12,844 bases of DNA from Bacteroidota bacterium (GTDB lineage: Bacteria; Bacteroidota; Bacteroidia; Bacteroidales; VadinHA17): NCBI GenBank assembly GCA_030593185.1, contig JAUVHQ010000032.1:1-12844 (forward strand), given 5' to 3'. The translations under genes were made by a program, and so were the position numbers. The stretch's first letter is position 1; every line of letters starts with the position of its first letter. The notes below the pieces were generated by a model. The model was not told the origin of the DNA, searched no databases, and saw nothing but the letters and a program-made list of their open reading frames with translations. Positions 6,056 through 12,844 of this stretch are shown here, piece after piece.

Positions 6056-8212
6056 ATGAATAAAATAAACATTCTTTGTTTGGTTTGTTTGTGTTTAATA
6101 TGGCCATTTGTTAGTGGACAAACTGATAATTATTCGATTCGAATAACACCCTTCAGTTCGGAAAAATATGATGAATTCTCGCCAACCTTTTACCTGGACG
6201 GGCTTGTTTTTTGTTCAAACCGTAAAACCGGACTCTTTATTACCTATTCGGGTGAAAATAATAAAGAGAACTTTAACTTATTGTTCATAAGACCTGAAGG
6301 TAGTCTCGGCTGGGAGAGTTCAGTACTGCTTGCAAAAGAATTATTAACAAGTTATCATGATGGTCCTGCAAGTTTTAATAAAGAAATGAATGTGATCTAT
6401 TTTACCAGGAATTATCATGTTGAAAATAAGCTGAAGGATGTTTCTGATCTTCAAAACAAGCTTGGTATTTTTTCTGCTGAGTTTAACGAAGGAAAATGGA
6501 TCAATATGAAACCATTCAAATACAATGATCCCAATTCTTCATTTCTGACACCGGTACTCTCCCGGGATGAAAGTAGATTATATTTTTCATCTGATAAACC
6601 GGGAGGATTCGGAGGTGCCGATCTCTATTATTGTACCCGGAGTAATGATGATTGGGAAGAACCGGTCAACCTTGGCCCGGCTGTCAATACCAGCGGAAAT
6701 GAGTCCTTTCCTTTTATCAGTGAGAGGGGTGATTTAATCTTTGCTTCAGATGGTCATCATGGTCTGGGAGGGAAAGATATTTACTATACAAGGGAAATAT
6801 ACGGTCAGTGGATAACTCCCATTCCTTTGGAACCACCCATAAACTCAGCAAAAGATGATTTCGGTTTGATTGCAACAGGGAATATGGAAGAGGGTTATTT
6901 TTCATCAAACCGTGATGAAAGTGACGACATATTCTATTTTAAGACAGAATTCCCCCAGTTCTTTGCTTGTGATAGTCTTCAGGATAATCATTATTGTTTT
7001 TTGTTTTATGATGAAGGAAATCTGGATCTTGATACGCTATCTTTACGATATGAATGGGATTTCGGAGATGGTGGAAAAGAAATCGGTTTGGAAGTGGAGT
7101 ATTGTTATTCCGGCCCGGGTGAATATACAGTGCAGCTAAGCATAATAGACAACAATACCGGTAACACATTCTTTACTCAATCCTCATTTGTATTTGAACT
7201 TAAAGATGTTCTCCAGCCTTTCATAAATTCGCCGGATGTAAGCATAATTGATGCAAAGATCAGATTTGATGGCTTGCGGACCAATTTGCCGGATTTCAAC
7301 ATTGCTGAATACATATGGAATTTCGGAGATGGATATAAGCAAAAAGGTCCTGAGGCAGAACATAGCTATAATAATACAGGTGAATATATCGTACAACTGG
7401 GATTATTAAGCGATAAAGACAGCTTAGGGATTTCCTCCAGATCTTGTGTTTATAAAAAAATAGTAATTCTGGAAGACTACCAGGCGATGGCAATGCATAC
7501 GGCCAAAGCAAAAGGAGAACTAGCAGCGTTACCGGAAATTGAACAATCAGATCAATCTGTAGTTGATAATCTGTATTCTTACGGGGATGCCCTCCAGAAA
7601 AATGCTACTTTTCGTGTGGAAATTCTTACCACGGATACTCAACTATCAATTGATACAAGTTTATTTGATCCCCTTAGAGGAGAATATGACATCAAGGAAG
7701 TCTATTTGAAAGGTGAGAACTTATATAGTTATACCGTTGGTGAAGAAAAGGGCGTTCTGGAAACATATTCAATTTATAATGAAATGATAGCTCTTGGTTA
7801 TAATAATGCACGGGTTAGAAGCTATATCCTTGCAGATATGGCAGAAGATGAGTTAATTGAACTGACCAAGGCTTTTGGAGAGTTTGCGGATGCGCTTTTC
7901 GAATTTGATAAACACAGAATTACATCGGCTTCCTATCCGATCCTGGATCGACTGGTAGAAATTATGAATAAATATCCATTCATTAAACTTGAAATTGCAG
8001 CACATACAGATAATATGGGATCTTTTGAATACAATATGATTCTTTCCCGGAGACGTGTACAATCAATTGTGGATTATTTGGTTGGAAAAGAAATTAGTGA
8101 GCACAGAATAATCGGGAAAGGTTATGGAGAATCCAGACCGATTGCTACTAATAATACAGAAGAGGGTAGGGAAATGAATAGGAGGGTGGAATTCATCGTT
8201 ATCAATAAATGA
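6056..8212 (+). CDS. OmpA-family protein with PD40, PKD and SPOR-like regions
   Basis: This gene encodes an exported 718-residue protein likely to link the outer-membrane module to the cell wall. The signal peptide ends near VSG21|Q22; cysteines at 8, 11 and 13 lie in the hydrophobic core and none makes a lipobox. Residues about 35-300 carry PD40/WD40-like repeats (LYFSSDKPGGFGGADLYY, LIFASDGHHGLGGKDIYY, EGYFSSNRDESDDIFYF). Two PKD domains follow, with cores YEWDFGDGG (about 332) and YIWNFGDGY (about 419). Residues about 518-590 (FRVEILTT ... LYSYTVGEE ... ALGYNNARVRSYI) look like a SPOR-like fold common in this phylum. Residues about 608-718 are an OmpA domain: D652 in AAHTDNMG and R667 in LSRRRVQS match the two residues that bind diaminopimelate in this family. 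The order beta-propeller, middle domain, OmpA recalls the T9SS protein PorE, but the PKD domains in the middle and the absence of a lipobox differ. It probably works with the upstream cargo/SprF pair, 274 bases away. Confidence 0.88.
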   Translation: MNKINILCLVCLCLIWPFVSGQTDNYSIRITPFSSEKYDEFSPTFYLDGLVFCSNRKTGLFITYSGENNKENFNLLFIRPEGSLGWESSVLLAKELLTSYHDGPASFNKEMNVIYFTRNYHVENKLKDVSDLQNKLGIFSAEFNEGKWINMKPFKYNDPNSSFLTPVLSRDESRLYFSSDKPGGFGGADLYYCTRSNDDWEEPVNLGPAVNTSGNESFPFISERGDLIFASDGHHGLGGKDIYYTREIYGQWITPIPLEPPINSAKDDFGLIATGNMEEGYFSSNRDESDDIFYFKTEFPQFFACDSLQDNHYCFLFYDEGNLDLDTLSLRYEWDFGDGGKEIGLEVEYCYSGPGEYTVQLSIIDNNTGNTFFTQSSFVFELKDVLQPFINSPDVSIIDAKIRFDGLRTNLPDFNIAEYIWNFGDGYKQKGPEAEHSYNNTGEYIVQLGLLSDKDSLGISSRSCVYKKIVILEDYQAMAMHTAKAKGELAALPEIEQSDQSVVDNLYSYGDALQKNATFRVEILTTDTQLSIDTSLFDPLRGEYDIKEVYLKGENLYSYTVGEEKGVLETYSIYNEMIALGYNNARVRSYILADMAEDELIELTKAFGEFADALFEFDKHRITSASYPILDRLVEIMNKYPFIKLEIAAHTDNMGSFEYNMILSRRRVQSIVDYLVGKEISEHRIIGKGYGESRPIATNNTEEGREMNRRVEFIVINK

Positions 8213-8218
8213 TTAACC

Positions 8219-8268
8219 CGAAAAATTAACTTCGTTCAGCTCGCAAGCTCGGTTCATAGAATTTTTCG
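8219..8268. terminator. 9-bp inverted repeat after the OmpA-family gene
   Basis: CGAAAAATT (8219-8227) and AATTTTTCG (8260-8268) are exact reverse complements, six bases after the stop codon, with a 32-base loop containing a smaller AGCT/AGCT stem. A second 7-bp inverted repeat, GCCATTT (8268-8274) with AAATGGC (8288-8294), follows at once. Position suggests the 3' end of the upstream transcript. The T-run lies inside the stem rather than after it, so intrinsic termination is only possible, not shown. Confidence 0.4.
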
Positions 8269-8453
8269 CCATTTATGGCTGATCTGAAAATGGCATAGTA
8301 TATCTTCGATTTGCTTAATTAAATTAATTTCTGAAAATGAATCTTGCATGTATCAATAAACCAGATTCGAATATTTATGGTCATCAATAATCTCTCCATT
8401 TTATTCTTTTGATAAGAAAAATATTCTTAATTTCGAATAACATATTAAATTTT

Positions 8454-9437
8454 ATGGAGAATAGATACAGAATTTACTGGATTACAATACTATTTATATT
8501 AACTGTATACAATCTTTACTCCCAATCTGCACCGGCAGCTGAGGAAAATATTCCCTACCTGGTTACTTTTGGCGCCAATGCTGATAAATCGTGGGGAGAT
8601 GATGATTTTTGTCAGATATTTTTCTTCCGCATTCCCACGAACCAAACAGAGCCCATATATGTTCGTGTTTTTGACCCTGATACAGGAGGCGAATTGGATG
8701 AAGGAAAAGGAGAATTTGATACGCAGGTTAGTTTTTCAGTTTACGGAGGAGAAGGATGTTGGTCAGATGACGATGCCCAGGGGGTTGATCCGACAGGAAA
8801 TTATAAAAGCGGTAATTTGCTGGTTTCCAGAACTTTCAAAACAAGTAATAAATATGATAACAGGTGGTATACATTTGGGCCATTTAATCCTTTTGAAGGA
8901 GAATATGTTGAGAAATATGACGGGCGGATTTTTAAAGTCATCGCTGAAGGATTATCAGGGGATGACGGAAATTTATACAAATATTTCTTGAGCACCAGTC
9001 CGAAAGAAAATAAAGAGGTTGAAGGAGGTAATGTTTTCACGTACGAATATACATTCCGACTATCAAATAATCAAAACAATGTGTCCCAGATATATCCATA
9101 CATTGATGACAGGACTATCTCAATCGAAATCTCAAATTACGATTGGGATAATGATGGATTTATACGAATTGTATCGGTTGCTAAGAATGGGGTATTATGT
9201 GAAACTTCAGGAGAAAATAATTGGGTGGTAAGGGAATTCCCAATAATTGAAGAAGAAAAAAATACATCGATTGAAATCCAGTTTATTAAAAATCGGGCAA
9301 GACTGATAAAAAATAATAATGTAGTAGTAACCGTACAAAATCAATATGGTGACCTTTTACCATTTTTCGTGGTTCCTATTGGTGGTATACCAGTTTATAA
9401 CCCGAAGATACGAATGAAAGTGATTGATAAAAGATAA
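8454..9437 (+). CDS. Exported protein of unknown family, coupled to sensor gene
   Basis: I do not recognise this protein. I chose the ATG at 8454 (327 residues) over an in-frame TTG at 8409 because the ATG gives a compact signal peptide (MENRYRIYW, hydrophobic core, cleavage near YS23|Q24), whereas the TTG would add a 15-residue leader. The mature protein is rich in beta-strand patterns and acidic residues. Two similar motifs, SWGDDDFC (C53) and GCWSDDDAQG (C102), could place a disulfide and an acidic metal-binding patch together. D230, D232 and D234 in YDWDNDGFI form a DxDxDG loop like those that bind calcium. There is no type A or B T9SS sorting domain, no lipobox and no second membrane helix, so it should be periplasmic or released. 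Its TAA shares its last base with the ATG of the propeller-SpoIIE gene, which strongly suggests translational coupling and a functional link, perhaps as ligand-binding partner. That role is inference. Confidence 0.8.
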   Translation: MENRYRIYWITILFILTVYNLYSQSAPAAEENIPYLVTFGANADKSWGDDDFCQIFFFRIPTNQTEPIYVRVFDPDTGGELDEGKGEFDTQVSFSVYGGEGCWSDDDAQGVDPTGNYKSGNLLVSRTFKTSNKYDNRWYTFGPFNPFEGEYVEKYDGRIFKVIAEGLSGDDGNLYKYFLSTSPKENKEVEGGNVFTYEYTFRLSNNQNNVSQIYPYIDDRTISIEISNYDWDNDGFIRIVSVAKNGVLCETSGENNWVVREFPIIEEEKNTSIEIQFIKNRARLIKNNNVVVTVQNQYGDLLPFFVVPIGGIPVYNPKIRMKVIDKR

Positions 9438-12400
9438 TGCCTTTGAAGCTAATAAGACTACGTATTAATAATTACATCTACTTTAAAGGAGTTGTTATTG
9501 CCATATTATTATGGTTTTCTGCACCTGCCTACCCGCAGGTCTATAAGGTTATCGAATTCGGTGTAGAACAAGGAATTCCTCAACCATATATCTATACCAT
9601 AAGTCAGGATAACGATGGCTATTTATGGATTGGAACAGGGAATGGTTTATCCCGATTTAATGGTTCAAGCTTTGAAACCTTTACTACCAATGATTCTCTG
9701 GCAGGTGATTTTATCACCTGTAGTTATAAAAGTGATGCCGGTTTTTGGTTTGGTCATATGAACGGTGGCATTACCTTTTATAACGGAAAAGAATTTAATA
9801 AAATCCTTACGGCAGATCAGGGAAAAAGCTCAATAACAGATATTGTTGAAACGGCCGATGGTCAAATCTGGTTTAGTACACAGACCCACGGTTTAGTGGT
9901 AATAAAGGATCAATTTGAGATTGAACCCTTTAACATGATTCGGGATCAAATGTCCATTTTTTCTTTTAATTTTCTTAGTCCCAATGAGATTATTATCGGT
10001 TCAGTAAACGGCTTGATCCATTGTTCTTTGGACAAGAGAACAGGTAAGATCCAAATTATCCAAACCATTAAAGGTATTCCGGAATCCAGAATCCTGGATA
10101 TTACCAAAACAAGAGATAATGCTGGTTTTTACATAGTTACCCAAAATGAAGGTATTTTTCGGTTGAACAGGGAAGGGGAGGATTTTGTCGTTGTGCAGAT
10201 TGGGTTGAATCTTGATATTGAAATTGAGGGTGCGCAAGGAGTATACGAAGATAGCAGATCAAATTTGTGGATCGGTACATTTGGTAACGGGCTGTACAAA
10301 TTAATTTATTCACCTTCAGAGGGATTTAAGGAGGCGATTAATTATAATGAAAACAATGGTCTGAAAACCAATAATGTAAAAGTAGTATATGAGGACATTG
10401 AAGGAAACATTTGGATAGGCAAATTTGGAACCGGCCTGGCGAGATTAATAGAAGAAGCTTTCACCTTCTATTCCTTCGATGAAGATAAATATGGGAATAA
10501 TATTAATTCTATTTATGTTGATGATTATTATAAATGGGTTGGAACAGAAAAAGGTCTTATCAAAATTGACCCATCAAAAGACAATGAGATTACTTTTTAT
10601 GGAATAGACTATGGCTTACCACAGGATAAAATTTCAGCAATATATCCTATAGATGGAGAAGATATATGGGTTGGAACCGAAAAAAGCGGATTATACCGGA
10701 TGCAGGCTGATAGGGAAAAATTCTATCATTATTTTATTAACGAAGGAACTCTTGAGAATTCCATCAATGCAATAACAGGTATGAAGGATCAAATTTGGGT
10801 TGCTACGGAAAAAGGTATCTGTAACATAGATTTATCCACCAATTATATTCGATGGCTTACCATCAACCAGGGTGGCCTTCCTCATAATAACGTAAATCAT
10901 TTATTTATTGATTCAAAAAGTAAAATATGGATATCAACCCTTAGTAATTCTCTCTGTTTTATACAAAATAATATGGTTGAGAAAATGGAAATCTCCAGTA
11001 GAGGAGTATTGAATATTACATCCGTAACCGAGGACACAGATCATAATATTTGGGTAGGAACCCATGGAAATGGCATTTATAAAATACAAAGGGATTCAAT
11101 AATGAATGTTACATCCAGGGAAGGATTACTGTCTGATTATTGTTATTCGGTAATTGGGGATAAGCAAAACCATATTTGGGTTACTCATAGAGGTGGATTG
11201 AGCAGAGTAGCAACAAAAGATTATTTTATAAAACCACTACAGGAAAATGTTGGGATAAATAGAAGCACTGAGTTTAATGCAAATGCAACTTTCATTGATA
11301 AATACGGGATTACATGGTTTGGATCAAATAATGGCATTCTGACTTATAATCCGTCATTAGAAAATCAAATATCATTAGCCCCCTCGTTAAGTTTCACTTC
11401 TGTTAGCATTAATGACGAAAAAATAGATCTTACAGAGGATTTAATATTGCCACCTGGTCGATACAAAATAAGAATTGAATTTATTGGAATAAGTCTGAAG
11501 GCCCCCGGCCTGGTCAAATATCAGTATAAATTAAAAGGTTATGATGATTACTGGTCTGATCTAATATCAGACAATTATGTATCTTATAATGGTTTGATCG
11601 ATGGTAATTATAATTTTCAGTTGATAGCTAGTAACGATGATGGAACCTTTACACAAAAGCCCTTAGAACTTAATATAGTTATTAAGAAACCTGTTTGGAA
11701 ACGCAGTTGGTTTTATATAATCACAATTATTTTCATCGTAAGCCTTATCATCTCTTATATTAAAAGACGTGAATATAATCTTTTAAAAGAAAAAAGAATT
11801 CTTGAAGAAAAAGTAATGGAACGAACTGAGGAAGTCGTCCGTCAAAAAGAGGAAATTGAAATACAACGTGACGCAATAAAAGGGCAACGGGATCTCATTA
11901 AAGCAAAAAACAAAAACATTACTGACAGTATAAGATACGCAAGCAATATACAGTCGGCAGTATTCCCTCCTCTTAGTCTTTTGGATAAATTACTTGTTAA
12001 TAATTTTATTATTAATAGACCAAAGGATATTGTTAGCGGCGATTTTTACTGGTTAACCAAAAGGAATGGAAAAATCATTGTTACTGTTGCCGACTGCACC
12101 GGTCATGGAGTGCCGGGAGCATTTATGAGCATGCTTGGAATTACTTTTTTAAATGAAATTGTCAACAATTTAGGTATTACCCAAGCCAATGAAATATTAT
12201 ATCATCTCCGTGAAAATGTAATAATTGCATTAAGACAAACCAGCATAGAAGAAACAATACCTGACGGGATGGATATTGCATTATGTGTAATTGATCATAA
12301 AAAGAACCAACTGCAATTTTCCGGATCTTTTAATGCATTACTGCTAATTCGGAATAAAGAGGTGCAATTATATAAGGGCGATAATATACCCATAGGCATG

Positions 12401-12667
12401 TCCTATCAAAAAGAAGGATCTTTTGCCTTGCATGAAATTGACATACAAAAAGGAGATATAATTTATATGTTTTCCGATGGGTATGCAGATCAGTTTGGTG
12501 GGGAAAAAGGAAAAAAATTCTCTACTAAAAGGCTTTGCGAAGTACTTTTAAACATTCATCGAAAACCCATGAATGAACAGAAAGTTGTACTTGAAAGAAC
12601 AATAGAGGATTGGATGAAAGAATCAGAACAAATCGATGATATCACAATCATGGGAATTCGGTTATAA
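9437..12667 (+). CDS. Propeller sensor with SpoIIE-type PP2C phosphatase output
   Basis: This gene encodes a 1076-residue transmembrane signalling protein. A signal sequence (about 15-33, ending APAYPQ) exports the N-terminus. Residues about 38-660 contain 14 blade motifs by my count, for example YLWIGTGNGLSRF, NIWIGKFGTGLARL and NIWVGTHGNGIYKI, which is enough for two seven-bladed regulator propellers. A Y_Y_Y domain follows (about 672-750, with YQYKLKGYDDYWS), then one membrane helix (about 758-775), a coiled coil (about 779-835), and a SpoIIE/PP2C domain beginning SIRYASNIQSAVFPP. The metal-binding aspartates are all present: D869 (VSGDFYW), D886 (ADCTGHGVPG), D1014 (FSDGYAD) and D1067/D1068 (QIDDITIMG), so it should be active. 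There is no histidine kinase, receiver or DNA-binding domain. SpoIIE phosphatases usually dephosphorylate an anti-sigma-factor antagonist (STAS protein); no such target is encoded here. The start overlaps the preceding stop by one base, so a periplasmic signal, possibly read with the preceding exported protein, is likely passed to the cytoplasm. Confidence 0.9.
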   Translation: MPLKLIRLRINNYIYFKGVVIAILLWFSAPAYPQVYKVIEFGVEQGIPQPYIYTISQDNDGYLWIGTGNGLSRFNGSSFETFTTNDSLAGDFITCSYKSDAGFWFGHMNGGITFYNGKEFNKILTADQGKSSITDIVETADGQIWFSTQTHGLVVIKDQFEIEPFNMIRDQMSIFSFNFLSPNEIIIGSVNGLIHCSLDKRTGKIQIIQTIKGIPESRILDITKTRDNAGFYIVTQNEGIFRLNREGEDFVVVQIGLNLDIEIEGAQGVYEDSRSNLWIGTFGNGLYKLIYSPSEGFKEAINYNENNGLKTNNVKVVYEDIEGNIWIGKFGTGLARLIEEAFTFYSFDEDKYGNNINSIYVDDYYKWVGTEKGLIKIDPSKDNEITFYGIDYGLPQDKISAIYPIDGEDIWVGTEKSGLYRMQADREKFYHYFINEGTLENSINAITGMKDQIWVATEKGICNIDLSTNYIRWLTINQGGLPHNNVNHLFIDSKSKIWISTLSNSLCFIQNNMVEKMEISSRGVLNITSVTEDTDHNIWVGTHGNGIYKIQRDSIMNVTSREGLLSDYCYSVIGDKQNHIWVTHRGGLSRVATKDYFIKPLQENVGINRSTEFNANATFIDKYGITWFGSNNGILTYNPSLENQISLAPSLSFTSVSINDEKIDLTEDLILPPGRYKIRIEFIGISLKAPGLVKYQYKLKGYDDYWSDLISDNYVSYNGLIDGNYNFQLIASNDDGTFTQKPLELNIVIKKPVWKRSWFYIITIIFIVSLIISYIKRREYNLLKEKRILEEKVMERTEEVVRQKEEIEIQRDAIKGQRDLIKAKNKNITDSIRYASNIQSAVFPPLSLLDKLLVNNFIINRPKDIVSGDFYWLTKRNGKIIVTVADCTGHGVPGAFMSMLGITFLNEIVNNLGITQANEILYHLRENVIIALRQTSIEETIPDGMDIALCVIDHKKNQLQFSGSFNALLLIRNKEVQLYKGDNIPIGMSYQKEGSFALHEIDIQKGDIIYMFSDGYADQFGGEKGKKFSTKRLCEVLLNIHRKPMNEQKVVLERTIEDWMKESEQIDDITIMGIRL

Positions 12668-12710
12668 TGAATTTCAGACTCCTGTTTTCCGCAATACAGC
12701 ACCCAAATAA

Positions 12711-12797
12711 TAAGCCCGAGGGCTTAAAGTCAGATAGCCCCGGTCACGTCCGGGGTAGCAATGCAAATTAAACAATCCACAACCCCGGATGGGGTTG
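12711..12797. repeat. Cluster of three GC-rich hairpins, possible terminator or REP-like element
   Basis: Three perfect stem-loops follow one another in 87 bases: TAAGCC/GGCTTA (12711-12716 and 12721-12726), CCCCGG/CCGGGG (12738-12743 and 12750-12755) and CAACCCC/GGGGTTG (12780-12786 and 12791-12797, GGAT loop). They start 43 bases after the sensor gene stop. There is no T-run after any of them. The composition is far more GC-rich than its surroundings and looks like a dispersed palindromic element that could also act as transcript 3' end. I see no gene between 12668 and 12844. Confidence 0.55.
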
Positions 12798-12844
12798 AAG
12801 TTTGTCGAATCTTGTAATGAAAAGTATCTTATAACATAGCCTGA

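Noticed and set aside
6077..6097. Lipobox in the cysteine-rich signal peptide of the OmpA-family protein
   Set aside because: C8, C11 and C13 are preceded by L or V at -1 and sit inside the hydrophobic core; cleavage at VSG|Q by ordinary signal peptidase is a better reading.
6717..7511. Several short antisense frames inside the OmpA-family gene
   Set aside because: They are short and overlap well-supported PD40 and PKD domains; none has a plausible start signal or domain.
8409..8453. TTG start 15 codons upstream of the orphan exported protein
   Set aside because: The ATG at 8454 gives a standard signal peptide; the TTG would add a 15-residue extension before it and has no ribosome-binding support.

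Overview
The window is a stretch of an AT-rich Bacteroidota chromosome, perhaps of the Bacteroidales/Marinilabiliales type; the order-level guess is weak. The phylum call rests on a type B C-terminal sorting domain of the type IX secretion system (T9SS), a PorP/SprF-family outer-membrane protein beside it, and a two-component-regulator-style propeller fused to a SpoIIE phosphatase. Shine-Dalgarno signals are sparse, as is usual in this phylum. All genes lie on the + strand.

Layout. (1) Positions 2-349 are the 3' end of a ribulokinase (araB-like) gene, probably the end of an unrelated sugar operon. (2) 350-701 is an AT-rich gap with one GC-rich hairpin and no gene. (3) 702-4862 encodes a 1386-residue secreted protein: signal peptide, seven-bladed SBBP-type propeller, a long row of Ig/PKD-like repeats (including 2 x 83 and 4 x 76 residues exactly in register), and a type B T9SS sorting domain. 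(4) One base later, 4864-5781 encodes its likely PorP/SprF partner. (5) 5782-6055 is a non-coding gap with an 11-bp inverted repeat, a nested GC-rich hairpin, a TAnnTTTG match and a small perfect dyad. (6) 6056-8212 encodes a 718-residue periplasmic protein with PD40-like repeats, two PKD domains, a SPOR-like segment and an OmpA peptidoglycan-binding domain. (7) 8213-8453 is a short gap with inverted repeats. (8) 8454-9437 encodes a secreted 327-residue protein of unknown family, and its stop codon overlaps by one base the start of (9) 9437-12667, a 1076-residue membrane sensor with 14 propeller blades, a Y_Y_Y domain, one membrane helix, a coiled coil and a complete SpoIIE/PP2C phosphatase. 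(10) The last 177 bases hold three consecutive hairpins and no gene.

Working together (inference). Genes 3-6 look like a surface-display module: a large adhesin-like or ligand-binding T9SS cargo, the outer-membrane protein that helps it out or holds it, and a peptidoglycan-anchored scaffold. Genes 8-9 look like a two-gene sensing unit in which a small exported protein is translationally coupled to a periplasmic propeller receptor whose output is serine/threonine dephosphorylation in the cytoplasm. No sigma factor, anti-sigma factor, STAS protein or response regulator is in the window, so the downstream target is unknown. The most novel element is the pairing of the unrecognised exported protein with the double-propeller phosphatase next to a T9SS display module.
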